In this document: piece after piece, positions 34,225 to 42,782 of the stretch | How positions within the stretch are numbered: the stretch's first letter is position 1 | Layout: each line of letters starts with the position of its first letter | From: Macrococcoides psychrotolerans | Lineage (GTDB): Bacteria > Bacillota > Bacilli > Staphylococcales > Staphylococcaceae | Assembly (NCBI RefSeq): GCF_038095555.1 | Contig: NZ_CP124591.1 | Coordinates: 1,178,001-1,242,000 of the forward strand | Length of the DNA: 64,000 nt | Reading direction: 5' to 3' | Made by a program: the position numbers and the translations under genes | Notes under the pieces: model-generated | The model's input: the letters and a program-made list of their open reading frames with translations, nothing else | Databases searched by the model: none | Told to the model about the DNA's origin: nothing

Positions 34225-34609
34225 CTTCTATAAAAAAGACTCCTTCCTTAATGCCTTCCAGCATGATGATGTAACCCTCTCCATTTACTTTTCGTACGAT
34301 GCGATTATGCACACATTCATATGTAATCAAATCTGCTCGAAGTGCTATTCGAAGTTTGCCATCCCTAACTGTAACGTCCTTCGCATTTTTAAGTTCAGTA
34401 GCAATCTCCCTTAAAAATAAAGCCGTATTTATATCGTGATGATCTGTAGAACGTCCATTAAATTGATATATCTGAATTAAGATCATCGGTATAATTGATA
34501 TAACAATCATAACTACAGCCATATTAATAAGCATCTCAAGCAGCGTAAATGCTTTATTTGAACGTATGGCATATCTTAGATGCTTTAATACAGATTGTAT
34601 CTGCTTCAC
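34157..34609 (-). CDS. comGF: ComGF minor pseudopilin
   Basis: Competence pseudopilin of the type-IV-like DNA uptake pseudopilus. A basic leader (KHLRYAIRSNK) is followed by the class III signal AFTLLEMLINM (Ala in place of Gly at -1) and one membrane helix. The C-terminal domain contains TELKNAKDVTV and the ComGF-type LITYECVHNRIVRKVNGEGY. Overlaps comGE upstream by about 56 bases and comGG downstream; typical tight packing of this operon. Confidence 0.88.
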   Translation of the reverse strand: MKQIQSVLKHLRYAIRSNKAFTLLEMLINMAVVMIVISIIPMILIQIYQFNGRSTDHHDINTALFLREIATELKNAKDVTVRDGKLRIALRADLITYECVHNRIVRKVNGEGYIIMLEGIKEGVFFIEDEHLYISLQSKNESLAKKYQVL

Positions 34610-34796
34610 GTGTGTATTCTCCTTCTCTAATTACGATATGCATATACAGTAACCGAATCTTTTCAAGCGTAGCTTGCTTCCTCTGATATGTCATGGACAT
34701 TTCGTTGTACATTGGAAGTAGCAGCATTACGATTAGGATGATGACAGAAAATGCCAGCATGCTATCTATCAATAAAAAACCACTATAACGTTTCAA
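34554..34796 (-). CDS. comGE: ComGE minor pseudopilin
   Basis: An 80-residue protein with a very short leader (MKRYS), the prepilin cleavage motif GFLLIDSMLAF, and one transmembrane helix (about 8-28), then a short polar tail with two cysteines. Size and position between comGD and comGF identify it. The start overlaps the comGD end by 14 bases. Confidence 0.85.
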   Translation of the reverse strand: MKRYSGFLLIDSMLAFSVIILIVMLLLPMYNEMSMTYQRKQATLEKIRLLYMHIVIREGEYTREADTICIKASKICHTFK

Positions 34797-35208
34797 TTCT
34801 CATTCTCCCCCAATGAATCTGAAAGATTAGACGATATTTTTTATCGCCTATATGATAAATAACTGAGCCACCTTTATTAATCCCTCTCCCATCAAAATAA
34901 TACTGCATATTATTCGAACTATTGTGCCGATCAATATAACCATCATCTATTTGATAGGAAGCATTAATGTCGAGTGCAGCTGATTTAATATAAATGGTGT
35001 CACTTCCCGGAGGAAATGACACATAGATATTCACCTTAGATACAATGGCTTTTGTCTGATAGTAATTTAGTAGTGAAATTATTTCATCATTAATCTCTTC
35101 ATGTTTTATTTCATCTAGTTTAAACCTGTTTACAGGTACAACAGCGAGTATTACGGTGACAATCATTAGTACAATGAGCATTTCTATATATGAAAATGCT
35201 CTAAGCAC
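34783..35208 (-). CDS. comGD: ComGD pseudopilin
   Basis: A 141-residue pseudopilin with a minimal leader (MLR) and the processing motif AFSYIEMLIVLMIV: alanine stands at -1 where glycine is usual, as seen in several ComGD proteins, and the +5 glutamate is present. A single hydrophobic helix is followed by a beta-rich domain (YYFDGRGINKGGSVIYHIG...). Overlaps the comGC stop by 8 bases. Confidence 0.88.
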   Translation of the reverse strand: MLRAFSYIEMLIVLMIVTVILAVVPVNRFKLDEIKHEEINDEIISLLNYYQTKAIVSKVNIYVSFPPGSDTIYIKSAALDINASYQIDDGYIDRHNSSNNMQYYFDGRGINKGGSVIYHIGDKKYRLIFQIHWGRMRIETL

Positions 35209-35533
35209 CTAATGATGCCTCACCATTATTGATTATTATGTCTGCTCCATCTTTACATTTCACTTGATTTTCTTTTAAATATTCAGGAACAAGCTCATTT
35301 ATTGTAGATGGTGTTTTACCCGTATCAATTCGATATGCCTCAATCTGACCTTGTACCATCTTTACTTGAGCTTCACATCCTTTAGCCTGTACTGTCTTAG
35401 ATTGTTTAGCGATATTCGGAATGATAACGATGATTAAAATCGAAATTACGAGTAATACTAATAACATTTCAATTAAAGTAAATCCTTCATTCTTACTAAA
35501 TTGTTTTTTTAATCTGCTCGCTATGCGTTTCAC
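35201..35533 (-). CDS. comGC: ComGC major pseudopilin
   Basis: Main subunit of the competence pseudopilus. The leader (RLKKQFSKNEG) ends in the cleavage motif GFTLIEMLLVLLVISI with Gly at -1 and Glu at +5; the helix is followed by the ComGC core AKGCEAQVKMVQGQIEAYRIDTGKTPSTINELV and a second cysteine (VKCKDG) for the disulfide. 110 residues is normal. AGGAGG precedes the ATG. Confidence 0.95.
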   Translation of the reverse strand: MKRIASRLKKQFSKNEGFTLIEMLLVLLVISILIIVIIPNIAKQSKTVQAKGCEAQVKMVQGQIEAYRIDTGKTPSTINELVPEYLKENQVKCKDGADIIINNGEASLGA

Positions 35534-35545
35534 TATAACTCCTCC

Positions 35546-36619
35546 TTATTTTATACCTTCCATCATTTGTAGCATCGGTAATATGATGACGAGATACATG
35601 GTCACAATTAACAATGCTAATATCATAAAAATTACTGGCTGAATTGCTTTTATACAGCGTAATAATCGATGTTGAAATCGATAAAATATAAATTCACTGT
35701 AGTATTTTAGTTCCTTATCTAATTTTGAATTTCGCTCTCCATGCTCCATAAATTGAACAAGTGAAGACTCGAATATATTCATCTCCTTGACAGCATCAGG
35801 GAGCGGTCTACCTTCTAAAAGCTTATGATTGATCATGAGTGCAATGTATCGAAAGGTTTCATTCTTATTCTGTGACGATAATATTTGCAATATTCTTTTC
35901 ATCATCACACCATTGGACAGAAAGAAAGAAAGCATTTCACTAAAGCGATAGGTAATGTACAAGCGATACAAATCTTTAATCAGCGGTACAGAATATAATA
36001 TTTTAAGCTGACTAGCAACAGACTGTTTCCTAAAATAGAAAGCATAAGCTAAAATAAGTGCTATGAATAATAGTATAAAACTATAGATGATATAAGGTAG
36101 AGAAAATAAAATTGCAGTCATAACTTTTATTTCTGTCCCTACATCTACATCCATAGTGTCATACATAGATTGAAATTGAGGAAGTACCGTTAAGTTTACT
36201 GTAAATATAAGCGCAATAAATATGAGGATTAAAATAAGAGGGTATTGAATTGTCTTTATAAGTTGTGAGGCAAGCCTTGCTTTACTTTCTAAATAATCGT
36301 AACATCGTACCAATGTCATATTTACATCACCGTACCGCTCAGCAAACTGTACCTGCATTACAATATCATCACTATAGTTAAAGTAGTCGAGCAACTCGGA
36401 TAACTGCTTTCCTGATTCAAGTAATTTTAATGCCTCTTCCTTTATCTCTTTTTCAATTTCTATATATTGCGTATTCAAGAAAGAGACTGCTTCATAAAGA
36501 GTGAATCCGTTATTTGTCATTTCAGAAATTCTGATTAAGAAATCTTTGTGATATATTCTCAGACGATTTTTATAGATCAAATTTTTCAAATTCATGTTGT
36601 GAAATCTGATTTGTTTCAT
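35546..36619 (-). CDS. comGB: ComGB competence secretion platform protein
   Basis: Inner-membrane platform of the pseudopilus motor (GspF/PilC family), 357 residues. Three hydrophobic helices lie at about 134-156, 178-200 and 330-350, and the GspF repeats are seen as GFTLYEAVSFL... and LLEGRPLPDAVKEM..., with the terminal IQPVIFMILALLI. The start at 36619 has AAGGAG and lies inside comGA, overlapping it by 50 bases, which implies translational coupling. Confidence 0.92.
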   Translation of the reverse strand: MKQIRFHNMNLKNLIYKNRLRIYHKDFLIRISEMTNNGFTLYEAVSFLNTQYIEIEKEIKEEALKLLESGKQLSELLDYFNYSDDIVMQVQFAERYGDVNMTLVRCYDYLESKARLASQLIKTIQYPLILILIFIALIFTVNLTVLPQFQSMYDTMDVDVGTEIKVMTAILFSLPYIIYSFILLFIALILAYAFYFRKQSVASQLKILYSVPLIKDLYRLYITYRFSEMLSFFLSNGVMMKRILQILSSQNKNETFRYIALMINHKLLEGRPLPDAVKEMNIFESSLVQFMEHGERNSKLDKELKYYSEFIFYRFQHRLLRCIKAIQPVIFMILALLIVTMYLVIILPMLQMMEGIK

Positions 36620-37541
36620 ACATCTCCTTAAATATGTCAGCCAGCGTTCTATAGTTTATATGTTTATCCTTTAAATATTTTTCAATATCCTTTTTTGTCA
36701 AAAATTCATAGGCTAAAACACGCTCCTTTCCATCTATTCTTTTTACAAGTCTTTGATTGATAATTAAATTAATACTTTGATATAGATCAACAGCATTAAT
36801 TCCCATTTCTTTAAGTCGAAATAATGCGCCGATGCAATCATTCGCATGTAATGTCGTTAAAACTAAATGCCCGCTTAACCCTGCATTGATAACTTGCTGG
36901 GCTACGACTGAATCTCTTATTTCACCTAGCATAATGATATCTGGATCACATCTAAGGATTGCCTTTATCGCGGTTTGATACGTTATCTCTGCTTTTTCGT
37001 TAACATTAACTTGTATGATACCGTCAATATGCTGTTCTACAGGATCTTCTATTGAAATTACTTGTCGTTTCAATGTATTCTTCGCAAAATGTACAAGTTG
37101 ATACATTAATGTACTTTTACCACTTCCAGTTGGTCCACTAATGATAATTATACCGCTTGATTTTTTCATTTGATTGAACAATATTTGATCATCTGTCTGA
37201 TATTCATCTATAAAACTTTGTCTGATAATCCTCAATACACATGCTTCATCACCTAATGACCGAGGTAAAGTAGATGCGCGAATATTGTATCGTAAGTTAT
37301 TCAGGTTAAAATGTATTATGCCACTCTGGGCCTTATTCTTTTCTGATACATCAAGATGTGCTGTAAATTTAATATATGAAAGTAGTTTTCTAAATAATAT
37401 ATCGTCGATGTCGCTATAGTCTTCAATATCACCTTGTATCCTAAATTTAATAGATATGCTTTTATCACCAGGAATGAAGTGTATATCTGATGCACTTTGT
37501 AAAATTGCCTGCTCTATTATTTCATTGAATAATCTCTCCAT
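36570..37541 (-). CDS. comGA: ComGA traffic ATPase
   Basis: Cytoplasmic GspE/PilB-type ATPase that drives pseudopilus assembly. Walker A ISGPTGSGKSTLMYQL (about 135-150), the Asp box ISIEDPVE, Walker B MLGEIRDSVVAQQ, and GHLVLTTLHAND with the His box are all present. 323 residues, near the usual short ComGA length without the zinc-binding tetracysteine insert. The ATG at 37541 follows GAGGAGG five bases upstream; the in-frame start at 37562 is rejected. First gene of the seven-gene operon. Confidence 0.95.
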   Translation of the reverse strand: MERLFNEIIEQAILQSASDIHFIPGDKSISIKFRIQGDIEDYSDIDDILFRKLLSYIKFTAHLDVSEKNKAQSGIIHFNLNNLRYNIRASTLPRSLGDEACVLRIIRQSFIDEYQTDDQILFNQMKKSSGIIIISGPTGSGKSTLMYQLVHFAKNTLKRQVISIEDPVEQHIDGIIQVNVNEKAEITYQTAIKAILRCDPDIIMLGEIRDSVVAQQVINAGLSGHLVLTTLHANDCIGALFRLKEMGINAVDLYQSINLIINQRLVKRIDGKERVLAYEFLTKKDIEKYLKDKHINYRTLADIFKEMYETNQISQHEFEKFDL

Positions 37542-37752
37542 CTCTACCTCCTCATCTATCATATAAGCTTATTCTTGATCTTTCTTCTTAAGCTATTTAA
37601 TATCATACAAATAAATAAATTTATCTAAATTTACAAATAAAAAAGAAAAAATTGGATGTTACAAATTTCGTAAAATTAAGGTTTACTTATCTTATCGTTA
37701 ACTTTATAATAATAAGTGATATGAAGAGTCTGAAATTAGGGGGAATTGCCAA
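37542..37752. promoter_or_regulatory. comG/yqgY divergent intergenic region with yqgY promoter
   Basis: On the plus strand TTTACT at 37682-37687 and TATAAT at 37705-37710 (17-base spacer) make a good SigA promoter for yqgY. On the comG side the octamer TAAATTTA occurs twice, two bases apart (37617-37634), in a region of A- and T-tracts. ComK boxes are AT-rich (AAAA-N5-TTTT), but no exact pair was found, so comG control is unresolved. Confidence 0.55.
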
Positions 37753-38001
37753 ATGGATAAGGTTTTTAAAACTTTAGGGTTCTGGACAGCAATCTTTGCA
37801 GTAATGTTCTATGTAGGCGGAATGTCTATGATGTCATTTGTATTCATTGCTCAAACAGGATTTTTTGTATTACTTGGATACTTAAACTTATCAGAAAGAA
37901 TGTACATGTATATATTTGCAGCATACTTAATCGTGTGTTTCGTAGGCTTCACTTATTATTCTACATTTTTATTAGAGCCAAGCTTTGGCCACCACGAATA
38001 A
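37753..38001 (+). CDS. yqgY: DUF2626 family membrane protein (YqgY)
   Basis: An 82-residue protein with three hydrophobic helices (about 9-25, 27-43 and 51-72) and a short acidic tail ending in HHE. It matches the small DUF2626 family, whose Bacillus member yqgY lies next to yqgX, the neighbour here. A GGGGG ribosome binding site is nine bases before the ATG. No function known. Confidence 0.85.
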   Translation: MDKVFKTLGFWTAIFAVMFYVGGMSMMSFVFIAQTGFFVLLGYLNLSERMYMYIFAAYLIVCFVGFTYYSTFLLEPSFGHHE

Positions 38002-38029
38002 AACCTTCCGGAATCGGAAGGTTTTTTTC
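38001..38029. terminator. Bidirectional terminator between yqgY and yqgX
   Basis: AAACCTTCCG and CGGAAGGTTT around the loop GAAT, followed by a T-run. The last bases coincide with the yqgX stop. Confidence 0.93.
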
Positions 38030-38649
38030 TATAAGTATGGATTGTGTGTTTTTTCATATCCGACAGTCGTTTCAGGACCATGACCCGGACAAATGATGAA
38101 TGCTTCATCTAATGAAAGTAATTCCCTTTCGATGCTATTGAGTAATTGCGACGTATCTCCTTGATAAAGATCTGTTCTTCCGATACCTTCCTTAAACAAA
38201 GTATCACCAACAATCGCAAAATTCTTAAATATAAAACTTAAGCTCCCTGGCGAATGTCCTGGCGTATGTCGTACTTCAAAACTAAATGTTCCGATTTGAT
38301 GGAAACCATTATCCATAAATTTCGGCTGTTGCTTCACTATTGTGGATTCTATTCCGTATTGACTGAATTTATCTGAACCATTTTTAAGCGGGTCTGTTAA
38401 AAAGTATTTCTCAATTTGAGACATATAAACTTCACACTGATAATAGCTACATATTGCATCAACTGCTCCAATATGGTCAAAATGTGCATGTGTCAGCAGC
38501 ACACCAATTACTTTTTTATCTGTATTACCGATTGTAGCGATGAGCCTATCCGCTTCATTTCCTGGATCAATGATTAAAATTTCTTGTTCATTCTCTAATA
38601 TATAGCAGTTCGTTTCAATCATACCTAAAGCAATTTTCTTTTTCTTCAA
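38029..38649 (-). CDS. yqgX: Metallo-beta-lactamase fold hydrolase (YqgX)
   Basis: Glyoxalase II-like MBL-fold enzyme of 206 residues. Metal ligands are in THAHFDHIG (about 53-61), HTPGHSPGSL (about 128-137) and IVGDTLF (about 151), with the final histidine in CPGHGPETT. Bacillus YqgX is reported to act as glyoxalase II; the thiol cofactor in this lineage would be bacillithiol. It precedes no gene closely on this strand and is likely monocistronic. Confidence 0.9.
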   Translation of the reverse strand: MKKKKIALGMIETNCYILENEQEILIIDPGNEADRLIATIGNTDKKVIGVLLTHAHFDHIGAVDAICSYYQCEVYMSQIEKYFLTDPLKNGSDKFSQYGIESTIVKQQPKFMDNGFHQIGTFSFEVRHTPGHSPGSLSFIFKNFAIVGDTLFKEGIGRTDLYQGDTSQLLNSIERELLSLDEAFIICPGHGPETTVGYEKTHNPYL

Positions 38650-38738
38650 ACTGAATTCCTCCTAAAATTTACTCGACAAATATATACTTTAATTATACAA
38701 TATTAATGATAACAAAAGAAAATCATGGGGGTTATACT

Positions 38739-38978
38739 ATGCCATTTATTAACACGGGCGAACTATTTGAAGTTTTTGGCGTAAAAATTCACATCGGTGT
38801 GAATATTTTTGCGATTCTAATGTTTTTAGTTTTCTTATTTTCAATAAAAGCACTATTAAGTTCATTAAAGTCTAAAAATGTATTAGGCATCATTTTTGGT
38901 CTACTTGCAACTTTGTCTTTTGGATTCTTCTCGTTAGCAACAATCTTCACTTATGGATATCCAATTTTACACCATTAA
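38739..38978 (+). CDS. yqgW: DUF2759 family membrane protein (YqgW)
   Basis: A 79-residue protein with two membrane helices (about 21-40 and 48-72), a short glycine-rich N-terminal part and an YGYPILHH end. Size, helix arrangement and position beside yqgX and yqgV match DUF2759. The ATG at 38739 follows GGGGG by six bases; an in-frame ATG at 38706 lacks a ribosome binding site. Confidence 0.82.
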   Translation: MPFINTGELFEVFGVKIHIGVNIFAILMFLVFLFSIKALLSSLKSKNVLGIIFGLLATLSFGFFSLATIFTYGYPILHH

Positions 38979-39006
38979 AAAAGACATCATTCGATGTCTT
39001 TTTTTT
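38977..39006. terminator. Bidirectional terminator between yqgW and yqgV
   Basis: AAAAAAGACATC and GATGTCTTTTTT with the loop ATTC; strong on both strands. Confidence 0.93.
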
Positions 39007-39316
39007 AATGCATATGTTTCTTTACAGCGTCAAGCTTGTCATTCATCTTTCTTTGCTTATCTCTTCGATCATCAATTCTAATATTCGTACACACCCGTTC
39101 AACCCCTGCCTGAAACGGAGATTCGTGAATGCGTTCTAATGCTACGAGACAGTCGTGAAGCTCTCCTTCAATCAATGTACTCATCGGTGTCAGTTGATAA
39201 TCTATCTTTCCCTCTTGTTTCATCGCTTCAAGTATATTCTGTACTTCCGCAACATATTTACTGATACTGATAGATTTTCCATCCATCGGTATGATTACAA
39301 CATCTATTATCGCCAT
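39005..39316 (-). CDS. yqgV: MTH1187-family thiamine-binding protein (YqgV)
   Basis: A 103-residue ferredoxin-like protein of the MTH1187/YkoF type (DVVIIPMDGKSISISKYVAEV..., then QLTPMSTLIEGELHD and HESPFQAGVERVCTNIRIDDRRD). Family members bind thiamine or similar ligands and form tetramers. The start overlaps the glucokinase stop by one base, so both are co-translated. Physiological role unknown. Confidence 0.87.
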   Translation of the reverse strand: MAIIDVVIIPMDGKSISISKYVAEVQNILEAMKQEGKIDYQLTPMSTLIEGELHDCLVALERIHESPFQAGVERVCTNIRIDDRRDKQRKMNDKLDAVKKHMH

Positions 39317-40284
39317 TATATTTTCTCTCCTAGAATATAAATTTTGATTAAACCTGCAGCACCAATCATCCCTGCATCATTGCCTAGCTCAGCAGTTACA
39401 ATCTTTGTTCCTTCATAAGCTGGAAGGAATGTTAAGTCTTTATAATACTGTTCGATATGATCTACAAGAAACTGTCCTGCTTTAGAGACTCCCCCACCAA
39501 TAATAATGTGCTTAGGATTTGTCATGACACTGATAATGCTAAATGCATAAGCGAGGTGCTTCGCTACTTTCTTAATCACATATACCGAAAACTCATCCCC
39601 TGCTTTTGCGGCATCAAATATCATCTTTGCCTGAAGCTCTTTATTTCTGATTGCATCTTCGATCACCGTCTTGAATTGAAGCTCTTCATAATAATGATAA
39701 GCTAAATTTACGACCCCTGTAGCACTTGCAACCGTCTCAAGACAGCCATTTTTTCCACAGTTACATTTAAATCTCTGCTTCGTATCTACAGTAATATGCC
39801 CGAATTCACCTGCTGCACCATTGAATCCGTGAATAAGCTCATGATTACTGACGATACCCCCACCTACGCCTGTACCTAGCGTTACACATACGACATCAGA
39901 CTCATTTCTGCCTGCTCCTCGAAATTTTTCACCGAGCGTTGCTACATTTGCATCATTATCTACATATACTGGCAATCCGCTTAATGCTTCAAACTGCGCT
40001 TTAATATCGATCTTACCATGCCAGTTTAAGTTAATCGCTCCATTGATGATGCCATTGTTAAAATCTACCGGACCCGGAACACCGAGACCCACACCTATGC
40101 AGTCTTTAATGTTTAAATTTACATCACTTAAATGTTTAATAAATGAATCATAAATGTTCTTTAATATATGTGTTCCGTTATCCTCTTTATTCGTAACGAT
40201 TTCCCATTTTTTAATAATATTGAGGTTTGAGTCTAATATACCTAGCTTACAAGTTGTTCCACCTATATCTGCTGCTAAAATCAT
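39316..40284 (-). CDS. glcK: Glucokinase, ROK family
   Basis: ATP-dependent phosphorylation of glucose in the cytoplasm. The ROK N-terminal phosphate loop ADIGGTTCKLG (about 4-14), VGVGLGVPGPVD, the catalytic DNDANVATLGE (about 104), GTGVGGGIV and the zinc motif CNCGKNGCLE (about 172) are all present. 322 residues is standard. It overlaps yqgQ by four bases and continues into yqgV; Bacillus has the same yqgR-yqgQ-gluP cluster. Confidence 0.95.
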   Translation of the reverse strand: MILAADIGGTTCKLGILDSNLNIIKKWEIVTNKEDNGTHILKNIYDSFIKHLSDVNLNIKDCIGVGLGVPGPVDFNNGIINGAINLNWHGKIDIKAQFEALSGLPVYVDNDANVATLGEKFRGAGRNESDVVCVTLGTGVGGGIVSNHELIHGFNGAAGEFGHITVDTKQRFKCNCGKNGCLETVASATGVVNLAYHYYEELQFKTVIEDAIRNKELQAKMIFDAAKAGDEFSVYVIKKVAKHLAYAFSIISVMTNPKHIIIGGGVSKAGQFLVDHIEQYYKDLTFLPAYEGTKIVTAELGNDAGMIGAAGLIKIYILGEKI

Positions 40285-40472
40285 AGTTTATTCATCCTTC
40301 TCTGATTAATCAGTAAACGCGCCTGGATATAAGTCTCATTATCAATTAACATTGCATCATGCAATGACTTTAACTCTTCATCCATCATCGCTAACGTATT
40401 CTTTTCATCTTTAAAATAGATAATAATTCCAAATTTTTGCAATAGTTTCTGTACATCATAGAATTGCTTCAT
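40281..40472 (-). CDS. yqgQ: DUF910 family protein (YqgQ)
   Basis: A 63-residue helical protein (MKQFYDVQKLLQKFGIIIYF...LLINQRRMNKL) recognised by its position between gluP and glcK and by the conserved KFG-YF-D pattern of DUF910. It may bind nucleic acid, but no function is established. The stop overlaps the glucokinase start by four bases. Confidence 0.88.
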   Translation of the reverse strand: MKQFYDVQKLLQKFGIIIYFKDEKNTLAMMDEELKSLHDAMLIDNETYIQARLLINQRRMNKL

Positions 40473-40476
40473 TTTC

Positions 40477-41925
40477 TCACCTGAATTCCTGAATCTCTTT
40501 CTTTAATTTTATGTATTCTTCCTTTTTATTGATTGTAATGGTCTTATCAATATATTTCTCTGCTTTCGGGTAGTCATCCATTGCTCGGTATGCTAATGCA
40601 AGCTGAAAGTTCAGCCGTTCACTATTAGGATACTTTTTCAGAGCATCTAACCAGACTAACAAACCACTTGATAAACCTTCATCCTTTGTTTTCCACAGGC
40701 CATAGAGAACATAAGTTTCATCATTCTGATAGCCTCTATCAATGGTCTTGCGAATAATCTCAATGCCCTCACTATCTTTTCCTTCCATCAAATATTGCTT
40801 AGCATATTCATTGTATATATGATGTTCACGCTCGGAAAAAATATTGATGATGAGTAATCCTAAAATAACAACCAGGCCGAGTGCCATATAATAGAAATAT
40901 CTTTTATTGTATCGATAAATAAAAAACATTGAAGCAATGAACAATCCACCAAATAATCCACCAAAATGTGCATAATGATTTACGTTCTCAAAGATTGCAC
41001 TGCCAATTAAGAAGATAAGAATGCCGATAAAAGTTTGTATGAGAAATTTTTTCTCGAATTTTCCACTGAATATCAAATGGCTCATCAGTGCTCCGATAAG
41101 CGCACAGATGGCACCACTGGCTCCTACAGATATCGATATATTATCAAATGTCAAAGAAATCAGATTACCAATAATACCACCTATAAAATAAATACATAAA
41201 TATTGCCAGCGCGTATATAAATATTCTACAAGCTTACCAAATATAAAAAGCGTCATCATATTGTAAAGCAGATGCTGCACATCGAAGTGTATGAAGATAG
41301 AAGTAATGATCCTATAGTAATCTCCATGCACAAAATTAAAATGTGTCAGCCCTCCTTTATCAATTATCATTTCTACTTTATGAATATGTTGAACGATACT
41401 CATAAGAATAAAAATAACGACATTGAGCAGCATAATTAAATATGTCAGCGGGGAAAACTTTCTGATTGCATTTTCAATCATATTTCCATTTAATACACTT
41501 TTCTTATACGTTTTAATTGCCTTATCCTTATTCTTGCCTGTAATCTTCTGATATGGATGTCCAAATAGGCGCTTTAAATCGCTCTCGTCATTACACTGTT
41601 CGATAAATATATGATTCGGCATGTTATCCTGAAAATGATTTGTCTGATTTACGAGAATAATTTCAAATCTATTGATTATATGACCTACTGTATCCTCAAT
41701 ATCATTAAAATGATCCATAATTTTTTGTACCATAAAGAGTGTGGACTGTGCTGTCTCTTTTTTTAGGATAACCCTTTTAATGATACCCTTTTTTCTATTA
41801 ATCAGCCATATATCGTCTTCTGCTTCTCCGTGTGTAAAATACTCAAAACCACTGTATTTTGTGTATTCATAAATCGTTCTCCATATCTTTTTTTGTTCTA
41901 TCATTGCTTCGTACCTGTATGCCAT
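40477..41925 (-). CDS. gluP: Rhomboid protease GluP (YqgP) with TPR tail
   Basis: Intramembrane serine protease of 482 residues. A soluble N-terminal part (1-155) precedes about seven membrane helices; the catalytic serine is in GASGAICALIGA (about 267-278) and the catalytic histidine in HFGGLFGG (about 322), followed by a C-terminal tetratricopeptide region (about 385-480: YVLYGLWKTKDEGL..., then PNSERLNFQLALAYRAMDDY). In Bacillus, YqgP takes part in membrane-protein quality control and magnesium transporter processing. Overlaps the formyl-THF ligase gene by 25 bases. Confidence 0.93.
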   Translation of the reverse strand: MAYRYEAMIEQKKIWRTIYEYTKYSGFEYFTHGEAEDDIWLINRKKGIIKRVILKKETAQSTLFMVQKIMDHFNDIEDTVGHIINRFEIILVNQTNHFQDNMPNHIFIEQCNDESDLKRLFGHPYQKITGKNKDKAIKTYKKSVLNGNMIENAIRKFSPLTYLIMLLNVVIFILMSIVQHIHKVEMIIDKGGLTHFNFVHGDYYRIITSIFIHFDVQHLLYNMMTLFIFGKLVEYLYTRWQYLCIYFIGGIIGNLISLTFDNISISVGASGAICALIGALMSHLIFSGKFEKKFLIQTFIGILIFLIGSAIFENVNHYAHFGGLFGGLFIASMFFIYRYNKRYFYYMALGLVVILGLLIINIFSEREHHIYNEYAKQYLMEGKDSEGIEIIRKTIDRGYQNDETYVLYGLWKTKDEGLSSGLLVWLDALKKYPNSERLNFQLALAYRAMDDYPKAEKYIDKTITINKKEEYIKLKKEIQEFR

Positions 41926-42455
41926 TCTCTTTCTTCAGTAATGATATACGCTACGGGAATATCATGTGGCTCAATGATCACTTCTCCCATCTGCGCTTCA
42001 AATACAAGACTAATTGTATGCCCTTCATACGTACTTAAATATTTATCATAATAACCGCCACCATAACCTATACGGTATCCTGATTCATCAAAACGTACAC
42101 CAGGAACAATAAGAAGTGCTGGCTGTTCATTTTTTCCGTCATCATGTTTCATCACATCAATTCCAAAACGATCTTCAACTATATCTTCCGCAGATGTAAA
42201 GTACGTAAAATACATTTGTTGTTTACTGTAATCACACTTTGGAACAAATACAGTCTTACCAAGCATTTGTGCATAACGGATAATAAATCGTGTATCCATC
42301 TCATGATCCATTGATAACGTTATACCAATAGACTCCGCATCTTTAAAATCTTGGTGCTTTATTAATTTCTCAATGATCATATTTTCTTTAGTGTATTTGT
42401 CTGTTAACGATTTTAACTGATTTATCGTTGCCTTCCTTAACTCTTTCTTAGTCAT
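41901..42455 (-). CDS. 5-formyltetrahydrofolate cyclo-ligase
   Basis: Converts 5-formyl-THF to 5,10-methenyl-THF with ATP, returning the storage form to one-carbon metabolism. The N-terminal KKELRKATINQLKSL helix carries the basic phosphate-binding residues, and the family signature reads PGVRFDESGYRIGYGGGYYDKYL (about 130-152). The ATG at 42455 is supported by GGGTGAT three bases upstream; the in-frame ATG at 42467 lacks one. Translationally coupled to gluP by overlap. Confidence 0.93.
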   Translation of the reverse strand: MTKKELRKATINQLKSLTDKYTKENMIIEKLIKHQDFKDAESIGITLSMDHEMDTRFIIRYAQMLGKTVFVPKCDYSKQQMYFTYFTSAEDIVEDRFGIDVMKHDDGKNEQPALLIVPGVRFDESGYRIGYGGGYYDKYLSTYEGHTISLVFEAQMGEVIIEPHDIPVAYIITEEREWHTGTKQ

Positions 42456-42513
42456 AACATCACCCATATATAATTATACAATAAACTGATCAAAATTTTA
42501 TGATTTAACAAAA

Positions 42514-42538
42514 AAACAGACACAAAATGTGTCTGTTT
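42514..42538 (-). terminator. Terminator of rpmG
   Basis: AAACAGACAC at 42514-42523 and GTGTCTGTTT at 42529-42538, loop AAAAT, with a T-run on the minus strand. Confidence 0.9.
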
Positions 42539-42544
42539 AAAATA

Positions 42545-42694
42545 TTATTTAGTTTCTCTGTGTAAAGTTTTCTTATTATCTCTTGCACAGTATTTTGACA
42601 TTTCAATACGTTCTGGGTTATTACGTTTATTTTTTTTAGTGATGTAGTTACGGTCACCACATTCAGTACAAGCTAAAGTAACATTAACGCGCAT
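42545..42694 (-). CDS. rpmG: Ribosomal protein L33
   Basis: A 49-residue 50S subunit protein: MRVNVTLACTECGDRNYITKKN... with the zinc-type cysteine pair CTEC. The second pair is incomplete, since the C-terminal part reads EMSKYCARDNKKTLHRETK with a single cysteine. GGAGGG is the ribosome binding site. It is a single-gene transcript with its own terminator; the same rpmG-near-pbp neighbourhood is seen in staphylococci. Confidence 0.96.
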   Translation of the reverse strand: MRVNVTLACTECGDRNYITKKNKRNNPERIEMSKYCARDNKKTLHRETK

Positions 42695-42782
42695 AGTTGT
42701 TCCCTCCTCACGTTTCTAAATATCCATACGACTTTTATATAATACCATGAGAAGCATGATTTATCTAGTGTAAATTTGTGAT

